The notes below the pieces were generated by a model. The model was not told the origin of the DNA. It did no database searches and saw only the letters and a program-made list of their open reading frames with translations. A program made the position numbers and the translations under genes. Shown here one piece after another: positions 6,130 through 13,646 of a stretch of 49,145 bases of DNA (position 1 is its first letter; each line of letters starts with the position of its first letter). This DNA comes from Candidatus Bathyarchaeota archaeon (GTDB lineage: Archaea; Thermoproteota; Bathyarchaeia; Bathyarchaeales; Bathyarchaeaceae), in the NCBI GenBank assembly GCA_020348865.1, contig CP070754.1:908347-957491 (forward strand). The letters run 5' to 3'.

Positions 6130-7284
6130 TTATCGTCTCTTATCAAGCGCAACTGGAGGGTGTTTGGAGCTAGGCGATGAGTTAATGAGTCTATTTATCA
6201 GATTTTTCCTTTGCCGGCGAATACTGAGTGTTGTTTCCTTGGCCAGTTCTATGGTTGTGTGTGCCTTTTTGCGATCTACATAACTTACGTCGAAGGCTAC
6301 GTCGACATTGTCATACATTCTCTCAGTCTCTTCTGAGCTTCTCAATGGACGGAGGATGCTTGCGTATCCAGCCCTAGTTGCCTTGTCGGTGGAGGTGAGC
6401 CAAGCGAAATTCTCAAGCATGCTGGCAAGGATGCGAAGTACGTAGTGAGCCGTTTCAACATACGCTCCTTCCTTAAGAAGGGCATATGACCGAGCAACCA
6501 CACCTTCTAAGAAGCTGCACTTTCCATAGTATTCCAACGCAGTTTTGACCTTGGAATGTGAAGAGTTGAGGGCAAAAGCATGTTCTCTCGTGTAATTTGT
6601 GATATCATTCCAAGTTTCCTTGAGCAAACTGATTTTTTTCTCAGCCTTACGATGGTTCACCCCGCACATGCGTGTTACAGTGAGGTAATCGTCAAAAATC
6701 CTGGGCATTTTCAGCATTTTCGCTGATTCTTCAAGAGCTCTGATGAAGCGACTGTTGGAGATGGGCAACAAGTTGAGTTCTATGAGAATTCTTGACAGGC
6801 ATTCTACTCCCAAGCCAGCGAACACACAAGCACTTCGAAAGTCGCCTCTGGCATAAGCTGATGTGGCTCTGCTTATGTATATATCAGAGTCCACAAGATA
6901 CGTTTCGGTTCGAACATCAATACGTTCAGGTTTCCGATATGCTTTGGCTATCCACTCTTTGGCATTCCCAAATGACCAATCTCGATCGTACAAGATGTGA
7001 AGTTCATAGAGTCTTTGATCAATCTCGGACGGAACCACACCAGTGATCCATTTTTTAGGGATGAAATTCAAGTCGATGAGCAGCCCGTTGGGTTCGACGC
7101 GATCTGTGTATTCGCGGTTGAAGTTTCGTTCATCTGCAATTAGTAGATCTACGTCGCTACTTGAATCGGCATCGCCACGACTCCAACTTCCGAATAGACC
7201 AATCCCTGACACTGATTCTTGTGACCTCAGATTCTTGACAAGTTTTTCCAAGGTGCTGCGAATCATCTCCGGAAGCATCATCAA
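6130..7284 (-). CDS. Nucleotidyltransferase (MNT-type) with helical C-terminal region
   Basis: Residues 20-110 form a minimal nucleotidyltransferase domain: GLFGSWSRGDADSSSD carries the GSxxRG loop, Asp44 and Asp46 (SDVDLL) are the metal ligands, and a third acid lies in LLIDLNFI. Residues 120-350 are alpha-helical and resemble a HEPN or substrate-binding helical domain, with an 'ASAYARGDFRSACVFAGLG' type helix. Such proteins transfer AMP or other NMPs to proteins, RNA or small molecules. Some are antitoxins of MNT/HEPN pairs, but here both parts are in one 384-residue chain and no partner gene is next to it. The gene lies directly beside the tRNA-Gln integration site. Confidence 0.75.
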   Translation of the reverse strand: MMMLPEMIRSTLEKLVKNLRSQESVSGIGLFGSWSRGDADSSSDVDLLIADERNFNREYTDRVEPNGLLIDLNFIPKKWITGVVPSEIDQRLYELHILYDRDWSFGNAKEWIAKAYRKPERIDVRTETYLVDSDIYISRATSAYARGDFRSACVFAGLGVECLSRILIELNLLPISNSRFIRALEESAKMLKMPRIFDDYLTVTRMCGVNHRKAEKKISLLKETWNDITNYTREHAFALNSSHSKVKTALEYYGKCSFLEGVVARSYALLKEGAYVETAHYVLRILASMLENFAWLTSTDKATRAGYASILRPLRSSEETERMYDNVDVAFDVSYVDRKKAHTTIELAKETTLSIRRQRKNLINRLINSSPSSKHPPVALDKRR

Positions 7285-7605
7285 GTTTTTCCCCTACTCA
7301 AGTTCCAAACAGGATCATTCTTCAATCCCAGCACCAAATCTTGCCCTGTTGAATAGACTGATGTTACCGTACCGCTTAATTGGGTGCGGCAGCCTGTTAA
7401 AATGTTGTCGTGAAACTTATTTTTCATGATGTAACCATGCAGAAGTTGATACGTGGTCTTAAGTAGTATGGAATCTGTATTTTTATTATTGATTAGTTAA
7501 CTGGGTCTGTGAATCGAAAAGTTTATATATTGAGACAATTACTCCAGAATAGCGGCGGGCCAGATGGACGGTTTCTGACCCTAGATTGATGAAGAGCCAC
7601 CAATT
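7285..7605. other. Intergenic region upstream of tfb
   Basis: This 321-bp divergent gap holds the TFB promoter (7522-7529) and presumably the start signals of the nucleotidyltransferase gene. The part at 7300-7500 is AT-rich; I see no RNA gene or convincing open frame in it. Confidence 0.5.
7522..7529 (+). promoter_or_regulatory. TATA box of tfb
   Basis: TTTATATA preceded by CGAAAAG (BRE-like) is a textbook archaeal promoter. The predicted start is near 7552, giving a leader of about 50 nt before ATG 7606. Confidence 0.65.
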
Positions 7606-8583
7606 ATGAAGGGTTTGTCGCCACGATACTCCATCGAGGAAAGGAACGTGGGCAAAAAAGAGAAGAGGACACCTCAATCCAAAGACAAGTGTCCTGAGTG
7701 CGGAAATGCAAATCTTATCCACGATTATGATACTGGCGAGACCGTTTGTGGAAGCTGCGGACTTGTACTCCGTGAGCAAATGATGGACAAAGGTCCAGAG
7801 TGGCGAGCCTTCACGCAAGAAGAAAAAGCATCCAGGAGCCGTGTCGGAATCCCCACATCCTACTCTGTACACGACAAAGGCTTATCCACGGCCATAGGCC
7901 GCGTAGATCGAGACGCTTTTGGACGCAAACTTCCACTCTCCACGCGCCTGCAAATGTGGCGATTGCGAAAATGGCAGATACGATCACGCGTCCACTCCTC
8001 TGTGGATCGAAACCTAGCTCAAGCAATGGCAGAGCTTGACCGCCTTTGCGACAAAGCCCATATTCCTGGACCCATCAAAGAAAAAGCAGCAGTTGTCTAC
8101 CGAAAAGCACTTGACAGGGGCTTGGTGCGCGGAAGGTCCATTGCAGCTATAGCCGCTGCTGCTCTTTACTCTGCTTGCAGAAGCACCAGAACCCCAAGAA
8201 CTATCCGTGACATAGCGGAGACTAGTCTTGTCGACAAGAAAGATGTTGCCCGATGTTACAGGCTTCTGCTTCGTGAACTGGACATGCAAATGCCTATTGC
8301 TGACCCTCTTACGTATATCTCCAAAATCGCGGAGAGCACCGGAATTAGTGGACCGACTCAGGGCCTTGCTATAAAAATCCTATCCGATGCAAAAGCCCGA
8401 CGGGTTGCTTCAGGCAAAGACCCCATGGGACTCGCAGCTGCTTCGCTGTATATTGCATGCCTGAGAAATAACGAGAAGAAGACCCAGAAGGATATCGCCG
8501 AAGCTGCGGGTGTAACTGAAGTTACTGTTAGAAACCGCTACAAGAACCTCAAGAGACAGCTAGGACTCGAAATACCAGATTAG
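7606..8583 (+). CDS. tfb: Transcription initiation factor B (TFB)
   Basis: The 325-residue protein is the archaeal homologue of TFIIB. It binds the TBP-TATA complex and the BRE and recruits RNA polymerase. An N-terminal zinc ribbon uses Cys29, Cys32, Cys48 and Cys51 (CPECG and CGSCG). The B-reader region follows (WRAFTQEEKASRSRVG), then the linker, then two cyclin repeats (about 125-215 and 220-315; IPGPIKEKAAVVYRKA, GRSIAAIAAAALYSACR, DPMGLAAASLYIAC). The DNA-recognition helix region ends VTVRNRYKNL. The frame is continuous, with no intein. The stop overlaps the convergent zinc-ribbon gene by 4 nt. Confidence 0.97.
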   Translation: MKGLSPRYSIEERNVGKKEKRTPQSKDKCPECGNANLIHDYDTGETVCGSCGLVLREQMMDKGPEWRAFTQEEKASRSRVGIPTSYSVHDKGLSTAIGRVDRDAFGRKLPLSTRLQMWRLRKWQIRSRVHSSVDRNLAQAMAELDRLCDKAHIPGPIKEKAAVVYRKALDRGLVRGRSIAAIAAAALYSACRSTRTPRTIRDIAETSLVDKKDVARCYRLLLRELDMQMPIADPLTYISKIAESTGISGPTQGLAIKILSDAKARRVASGKDPMGLAAASLYIACLRNNEKKTQKDIAEAAGVTEVTVRNRYKNLKRQLGLEIPD

Positions 8584-8801
8584 CTCGTCTTAGCCTCTTC
8601 CAACTCCATTGCTATTGGACCCTTATAGCCACAGTACGCACAAACATATTCCAGAGGTGTTATTCCGAACATCCGAGGATACGTATCAAAACTACTTGAA
8701 ATCCGAAGTTTGCGACAACCACATTTGGGACACAATTTCTGAGCCAGTTTTTCCCGTTTCAGTCCGCCGAGAACTTCACGTATGTTTCTAAATATGTTCA
8801 C
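8580..8801 (-). CDS. Small zinc-ribbon protein
   Basis: The 73-residue protein contains CPKCGCRKLR and, 26 residues later, CAYCGYKGPIA: four cysteines forming a zinc ribbon after a basic N-terminal helix (RNIREVLGGLKREKLAQK). Small archaeal zinc ribbons of this type usually contact nucleic acid or larger complexes, but the partner is unknown. It lies 18 nt downstream of the aIF1 gene on the same strand, so the two are probably co-transcribed. It overlaps the tfb stop by 4 nt from the opposite strand. Confidence 0.75.
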   Translation of the reverse strand: MNIFRNIREVLGGLKREKLAQKLCPKCGCRKLRISSSFDTYPRMFGITPLEYVCAYCGYKGPIAMELEEAKTS

Positions 8802-8819
8802 TCGCTCTCGCCCGTTTGT

Positions 8820-9137
8820 TCACTGAAGTTCAATGTTCTCTTTGAGATACCCCGCTTGAATGAGGTAGGAGGCCACTTTCTCTCTGTGGTCACCTTGCAG
8901 AAGGATTTCGCTGTTCTTGGCCGTTCCCCCACAAGCACAAAAAGTCTTGAGTTTCTGGGCAAGTCGTCCAAGGTCTGTGTTCTTGTCGTCTAGGCCGTCG
9001 ACAATGGTTACAGGGCGTCTCCATTTGCGATATTCCAGACGAACTCTTATTCGTTGTTGTTCTTTTGTGATCTCTCTGCAGACACATATGTCGCTAGGAA
9101 GTCCACATACTGGACAGATTTCCGCCATATCGCTCAC
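8820..9137 (-). CDS. Translation initiation factor aIF1 (SUI1 family)
   Basis: The 105-residue protein has an N-terminal CPVCGLP-CVC knuckle and then a SUI1 fold: RIRVRLEYRKWRRPVTIVDG, LAQKLKTFCACGGTAKNSEI, LQGDHREKVASYLIQAGY. Archaeal aIF1 acts on the 30S subunit in start-codon selection. The size is right, with the zinc-knuckle extension seen in archaeal members. ATG 9137 gives MSDMAEICPV; an internal Met at residue 4 is an alternative. It is probably the first gene of a two-gene unit with the zinc-ribbon protein. Confidence 0.9.
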   Translation of the reverse strand: MSDMAEICPVCGLPSDICVCREITKEQQRIRVRLEYRKWRRPVTIVDGLDDKNTDLGRLAQKLKTFCACGGTAKNSEILLQGDHREKVASYLIQAGYLKENIELQ

Positions 9138-9288
9138 CTAAACCTAAAGTGTACAGCTATTTAAGATTTTCAATCATTCTGCCTACCAGAACAACAGTTC
9201 TTCCGAAAGGCTGGTCTTTGTACAAACATGTAACGCTTGGCATTGCAGCTTCAGACCAGACCTTAAGACCTTTCACCGAAATGCAAAA

Positions 9289-9297
9289 GATTTAAAC
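9289..9297 (+). promoter_or_regulatory. TATA box of the thiolase/HMGCS operon
   Basis: AGATTTAAA preceded by GCAAAA lies about 50 nt before ATG 9347. AAGGAG at 9330-9335 is the Shine-Dalgarno site of the first gene. Confidence 0.5.
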
Positions 9298-9346
9298 GAC
9301 TGAGTAGAACAGCATAAGATTTTGAGCATAAGGAGACCACGAGTTT

Positions 9347-10546
9347 ATGGGACGTAGGTGCCCCTCTATTATTGGTGTCGGCAGAACCAAGTTCGGTGAG
9401 CATTATGAAAAGGCACCGCAGAACATGGTAGAAGAAGCGGGGTTGACTGCCTTGGATTCCGCTGGCATCGAGCGGAAAAATCTTGATGCATGCTATTTCT
9501 CAGATTACTTCCTTCAGATCACAAACAAAATTGGAATTGAAGAAGGTTTTCTGTCCGAACTGCTGGAATTACATGTTCATATGGAAAAGACGAGGTCGTT
9601 CAGTTCTGCCCTCCTAAACGCCTGCTTTACAATCCAGTCGGGAAAATATGACCTCGTCTTGGTGGGCGGAGTAGAGAAAATGACCGATCGCTGGGATAAA
9701 ATCAGAGATGACCTAATGCTTCTGGAAGATCCGTGGAGCTACTACGCTGGATGCACACCAGAAGCGAATCATGAACTTATGCTCAGAGCATATGTTAGAA
9801 AACACAGAATCTCCGGAAAATCGCTTGACAAGTTCAATACTGCTTTGGCTCAGGTTTCTGTCAAGAATCATTTTCATGCAATGAACAATGAACACGCGCA
9901 GTATCACAGAGAAATCGGCGTGGACACTGTGTTGAAGGAAAGGTCTAGGACACAGAGACCTTTGGGAATGTACGATTTCGCACCTATTTCAGATGGCGCA
10001 ACCGCCCTGATCCTAGCAAGTCCCAAGATGGCAAAGGCTCATAGCGACGTACCAGTCCACGTTGTGGGCTTCAGTTCAGCCACTGATTACATCACTTTTC
10101 CTTCACGTGAGCACAGAACCGGATTCATCGCGAGCAAGAAGGCGATGGAAGACGCTGTCAAAACGTCAAATACTAAGAGGGACGACATTCAACTGGCCGA
10201 GCTCTACGATCAATCCACGTTGTTGGAAATGATAGCCTTAGAAGACTTGGGTTTCTCAAAAAGGGGAAAAGCTTGGCTTGACATCTATGAGAGTTGCGAA
10301 GATTACAGAGGATTTTACGAGGTTGATGGAAGAAAGCTCTTTGTGAACACAAACGGGGGGCTCAAGGCTGATGGAAATCCATTGGGAGCTACTGGAGGAG
10401 CCCAAATCTTCGAAATCGTTAAACAACTCCAAGGAGAAGCTGGCGATAGGCAGGTGAACGCAGATGAAACCCCGCAGTTTGGGTGTGTCTTAGAACTTGA
10501 AGGATTTGGAACAAAGGCGTACGTTCACATCTTGAGCAGGGATTAA
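9347..10546 (+). CDS. Thiolase-like protein lacking canonical catalytic residues
   Basis: The 399-residue protein has the two-lobed thiolase fold of the SCP2/archaeal group (IIGVGRTKFGEH, YDLVLVGGVEKMTD, FAPISDGATALILAS, NTNGGLKADGNPLGATGGAQ). The nucleophilic Cys expected near residue 83 (family ACASG) is absent; the segment reads EKTRSFSSALL. The HD motif is ELYDQST (Tyr287 for His) and the GHP motif is GNP (Asn344 for His). It is therefore unlikely to perform a normal acetyl-CoA C-acetyltransferase reaction. It may be a structural partner of the downstream DUF35-HMGCS protein or a Cys-less thiolase-fold lyase like the steroid aldolase Ltp2. The stop TAA is 1 nt from the next ATG. Confidence 0.85.
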   Translation: MGRRCPSIIGVGRTKFGEHYEKAPQNMVEEAGLTALDSAGIERKNLDACYFSDYFLQITNKIGIEEGFLSELLELHVHMEKTRSFSSALLNACFTIQSGKYDLVLVGGVEKMTDRWDKIRDDLMLLEDPWSYYAGCTPEANHELMLRAYVRKHRISGKSLDKFNTALAQVSVKNHFHAMNNEHAQYHREIGVDTVLKERSRTQRPLGMYDFAPISDGATALILASPKMAKAHSDVPVHVVGFSSATDYITFPSREHRTGFIASKKAMEDAVKTSNTKRDDIQLAELYDQSTLLEMIALEDLGFSKRGKAWLDIYESCEDYRGFYEVDGRKLFVNTNGGLKADGNPLGATGGAQIFEIVKQLQGEAGDRQVNADETPQFGCVLELEGFGTKAYVHILSRD

Positions 10547-10547
10547 G

Positions 10548-12059
10548 ATGAGCAGCGAACCTGTGGAAAGAAGAGTCTCATACATAGGTGATAGACTCAG
10601 AAGCAGTCGATGCAGCATCTGCGGTGAAGAATATTTCAGACCTAAAGACTACTGCGGGAAGTGTGGAAGGAAGAGCTACGGTAAGATGGAAGACATCGAT
10701 CTCTTCTATGAAAAGGGAACATTGGAAGTTTGCACTCTTGTTAACAAACCTACAAATAAATTCGCCAAGTTAGGACCCTACATCTATGGGATCGTCTCAT
10801 TTCATGATGGAAAGGTAAGGGTCCCAAGCAGGTTAACTGACCTTGTCTTGAGCGACAAAGAAATCCAATTGCCTGATCTTGAAGGGCAAGACGTTGTTCC
10901 AAGATTCAGAAGGAGACACCGCGTGAAGGCTAGCGAGATAGTCCCAACAATCTCTCTAGCATTTACTCTTGCTGAAGGGTACTACCCCCACCAGAGCCAT
11001 ATAATCACCAAACCCGGAAAAGAGTATGAGACACCAGGAATCGTCGGATACGGAGTGTACGTCTCCAAATTCCGAATCAAAGAAAGGGTCATGGAAAGGT
11101 CGATACCTTTCATGGATGAAGATTCCATCACGGCTGCGGTTGAGGCTGGAAAAATGGCTTTGATCCACTCTGGCATAGATTCTTCGCTTGTGGGCAAGGT
11201 GTACGTGGGTTCAGAGTCAAACCCCTATGTGGTCAAGCCCATAGCCTCCAAGGTAGCCCAAGTGCTGAAGCTTGGTGAAGAAGAAAAGACTGATGGTTTA
11301 CAGGGCGTAGACGCGATTGACACAGAGTTTGCGTGCAAGGCTGCCACAAGCATGTTCAAAGACGCAACATCACTAGTACACTATCCTGGTTCCAGAACAT
11401 CTTACGCCATGGTGATAGCAGCCGACAATTCTCAGGCTGCGCCTAGAGACGAGGTTGGAGGAGAACTAGACCTCTTTGTCGGATATGGTGGTTCAGCATT
11501 CATCTTTGGCATGCAGGACGTCATAGCCGAGGTGGAGGGATGGTACTCTTGCACGTCAGATACGCCAGACTTCTGGAGAAGGGAGCTTCAGTCATACCCC
11601 AGACATGGAGGCCGTTTCACGGGTAAACCTGCTTACTTCAAGCATGTGGTGAAAGCCTACAAGAAATTGATGGCAAGATTGAACCTCCAACGTAGCGACG
11701 TGAACTATTTCGTTTCTCACCAGCCGAATGTAGGCTTTCCAACGAAGGTGGCGAAGGAATTAGGGTTCAAAGAAGAACAGTACGTGCCAGGCCTCAAAGT
11801 CTCAAAATTCGGTAACACATACTCAGGTGCTTCACCCATAGGGCTAGCTGCCGTTCTGGACAAGGCCAAGCCAAACGAACGAATAGTGATTGTTAGCTAC
11901 GGATCTGGGGCTGGAAGCGACGCCTATTCCCTAATTACGACAAGCCAGATAGAGGAGAAGAAACACCGACAAAAATTCACTGTTCAACATCAGATCGAAA
12001 ATGAGCACATAAAATACGTGGATTATGACACCTATAGGAAGTTCAAGTTAGGACTCTGA
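10548..12059 (+). CDS. DUF35 OB-fold/HMG-CoA synthase fusion
   Basis: Residues 1-160 form a DUF35 module: a zinc ribbon with Cys22, Cys25, Cys36 and Cys39, then an OB-fold (TLEVCTLVNKPTNKFAKLGP). Residues 165-500 are an archaeal HMG-CoA synthase with Glu223 (VGSESNPYVVKP), the acyl-accepting Cys263 (DTEFACKAAT) and His391 (FVSHQPNVGFP). The enzyme condenses acetyl-CoA with acetoacetyl-CoA to HMG-CoA, feeding the mevalonate pathway to isoprenoid lipids. In other archaea thiolase, DUF35 protein and HMGCS are separate chains of one complex; here the DUF35 scaffold is fused to HMGCS. The gene is translationally coupled to the thiolase-like gene, with ATG 1 nt after its stop. Confidence 0.93.
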   Translation: MSSEPVERRVSYIGDRLRSSRCSICGEEYFRPKDYCGKCGRKSYGKMEDIDLFYEKGTLEVCTLVNKPTNKFAKLGPYIYGIVSFHDGKVRVPSRLTDLVLSDKEIQLPDLEGQDVVPRFRRRHRVKASEIVPTISLAFTLAEGYYPHQSHIITKPGKEYETPGIVGYGVYVSKFRIKERVMERSIPFMDEDSITAAVEAGKMALIHSGIDSSLVGKVYVGSESNPYVVKPIASKVAQVLKLGEEEKTDGLQGVDAIDTEFACKAATSMFKDATSLVHYPGSRTSYAMVIAADNSQAAPRDEVGGELDLFVGYGGSAFIFGMQDVIAEVEGWYSCTSDTPDFWRRELQSYPRHGGRFTGKPAYFKHVVKAYKKLMARLNLQRSDVNYFVSHQPNVGFPTKVAKELGFKEEQYVPGLKVSKFGNTYSGASPIGLAAVLDKAKPNERIVIVSYGSGAGSDAYSLITTSQIEEKKHRQKFTVQHQIENEHIKYVDYDTYRKFKLGL

Positions 12060-12062
12060 AGC

Positions 12063-12079
12063 GTCCTCAATTTGAGGAC
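12063..12079 (+). terminator. Hairpin after the HMGCS gene
   Basis: GTCCTCA (12063-12069) and TGAGGAC (12073-12079) are perfect inverted arms around ATT, starting 3 nt after the HMGCS stop. No T-run follows, so it may act as an mRNA 3'-end stabiliser rather than a terminator. Confidence 0.4.
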
Positions 12080-12331
12080 AATTGACGGTGATTATGGCGA
12101 TACGGTGATAACTGCATAAGCACGTGCATTTGGGAGTCGAGTCACCAACGCGCACAATTCGGGCGCGCATGACATGGGTCAAGGACTCAAACAACAAAAC
12201 CTTGAAACGATTGACGAGGTAGCTATCCACGAATGAAGAAGCTAGAGAATGCAATTATGGTTGAGAGAACGTCAAGAGGAGACAGCCATACCCAAAATAC
12301 CAAAAATCCAGACCTGAAAAACCACATCTTT
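12080..12331. other. Intergenic region between HMGCS and the Yip1-type gene
   Basis: With the flanking hairpin and operator this makes a 318-bp gap. It holds GC-rich alternating purine-pyrimidine stretches (GCACGTGCAT near 12119, CGCGCACA near 12149, GCGCGCATG near 12162). A short minus-strand frame shows no recognisable protein. No RNA gene is evident. Confidence 0.4.
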
Positions 12332-12349
12332 ATACTACAAACGTAGTAT
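12332..12349 (+). promoter_or_regulatory. Inverted repeat overlapping TATA box (operator candidate)
   Basis: ATACTAC (12332-12338) and GTAGTAT (12343-12349) are perfect 7-bp arms around AAAC. The left arm overlaps the TATA element TTTATACT (12330-12337) of the downstream membrane protein gene. A dimeric regulator bound here would block TBP/TFB. Confidence 0.5.
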
Positions 12350-12377
12350 ATGAAGGAGTCAAAAGGAGAGGAAGAGG

Positions 12378-13538
12378 TTGTTTGTTCATGAAATATTCAG
12401 GGTCTTGTACTCTCCATTCAAAGCATTCAAAGAAATTGTCAAGAACCCTGACGTAAAGGGACCCATACTAATCTTGTTGATCACTGTGGTTGCCACAGCC
12501 GGGGAACAATACATCAGCGCCTCAAAAACCTTCTTTGAAAATCCGACCCCTGACTTGGATTCATGGACCGAGTCAACCCTGCTGTGGAGCCCTAACAACA
12601 CATTGTCATGTGACACAGACCGCATAGTTGGCAATTGCAGTGTCAAATCTCTTGTTTCCAACGACACGTCCATCTGGATGAAAAAGAAGATTCCGACTGA
12701 TCTATGGCCACTTGTCTGTTCAGGAGACTCTGGCTACACGTCATTCTCTTTTCGGATTAAATGGATTCACAGTGTGGCTACACTACCAAGTGACGCCACT
12801 CTGCGGTTATTTTCAGGCGACGAAAGCAATTATTTCGAATTTGACCTGAAGGACAGAATATCAGATTCAAGTGACAAATGGAGTAGTGTAAATGTAAGTA
12901 TCGGCCCGCAGAGCCAAGGTTGGACGAATCAAGCAAACTGGGAGAACATAACGGCACTGGAATATCGACTGTCTTGGTCCAACGCAGCAAACATAACGAT
13001 CAAAATCGACGATTTGTATTTTGGAAAGTATGTTTCCTCCTACATAACAGATGTTTTCACTGGATGGTTGGTGGGTTCTCTGATGGGCTCGACCACTGAT
13101 TTCCTCATCAGGTGGATTTTATTCGCTGGTCTCTTATTGTTGATAATCAAGATATTTGGTGGCGAAACTGGTCCATGGAGCGCGTTATTTAATGTTGTCG
13201 GGTACGTATTTGCCGTTATGATGGTCTACATCGTGATTGATACTCTTTTGATTAGCATGCTTCCACCACTTAGTTTTCCGTTTAGAGCGTGGAGTCCTGT
13301 GGCAGGAGAAGAGGAAATTGGAATCATGTTGTTGAGTCAGATTATCGACAGCAGTTGGGGCACTACCTTGGCGTACAACATCCGTTACTACCTCCCGTTC
13401 GCCGTTCATGTATGGATAGTTGCACTTGGCACGACCGCAGTACATTTCGCACGAGAATTTTCATGGGAGAAAGCGGCGGCCATCTCTGCAATGTCATATA
13501 TCATGCTCATTCTCTTGAAAGCGGTCATACCGATTTAG
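12378..13538 (+). CDS. Yip1-type membrane protein with extracytoplasmic insert
   Basis: The 386-residue protein begins FRVLYSPFKAFKEIVKNPDV, the amphipathic start typical of archaeal Yip1-domain proteins, followed by a membrane helix (about 29-45). Residues 50-215 form a hydrophilic, beta-rich extracytoplasmic insert (TLRLFSGDESNYFEFDLKD, ALEYRLSWSN, ITIKIDDLYFGK) resembling a carbohydrate-binding-module fold. At least four more helices follow (RWILFAGLLLLIIKI, VGYVFAVMMVYIVIDTLL, VHVWIVALGTTAVHF, AMSYIMLILLKAVI). The function is unknown. The start is TTG 12378. The gene stands alone behind a palindromic promoter. Confidence 0.7.
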   Translation: MFVHEIFRVLYSPFKAFKEIVKNPDVKGPILILLITVVATAGEQYISASKTFFENPTPDLDSWTESTLLWSPNNTLSCDTDRIVGNCSVKSLVSNDTSIWMKKKIPTDLWPLVCSGDSGYTSFSFRIKWIHSVATLPSDATLRLFSGDESNYFEFDLKDRISDSSDKWSSVNVSIGPQSQGWTNQANWENITALEYRLSWSNAANITIKIDDLYFGKYVSSYITDVFTGWLVGSLMGSTTDFLIRWILFAGLLLLIIKIFGGETGPWSALFNVVGYVFAVMMVYIVIDTLLISMLPPLSFPFRAWSPVAGEEEIGIMLLSQIIDSSWGTTLAYNIRYYLPFAVHVWIVALGTTAVHFAREFSWEKAAAISAMSYIMLILLKAVIPI

Positions 13539-13646
13539 CAAACCGATATTTCCCTACTGATATTTTATGAATTCGAATGCATTCAGACCCCTCTCTGAAC
13601 CATCATGGGTGTGTCCTTTCAAACCTTTCAGATTAGGATGGATATC

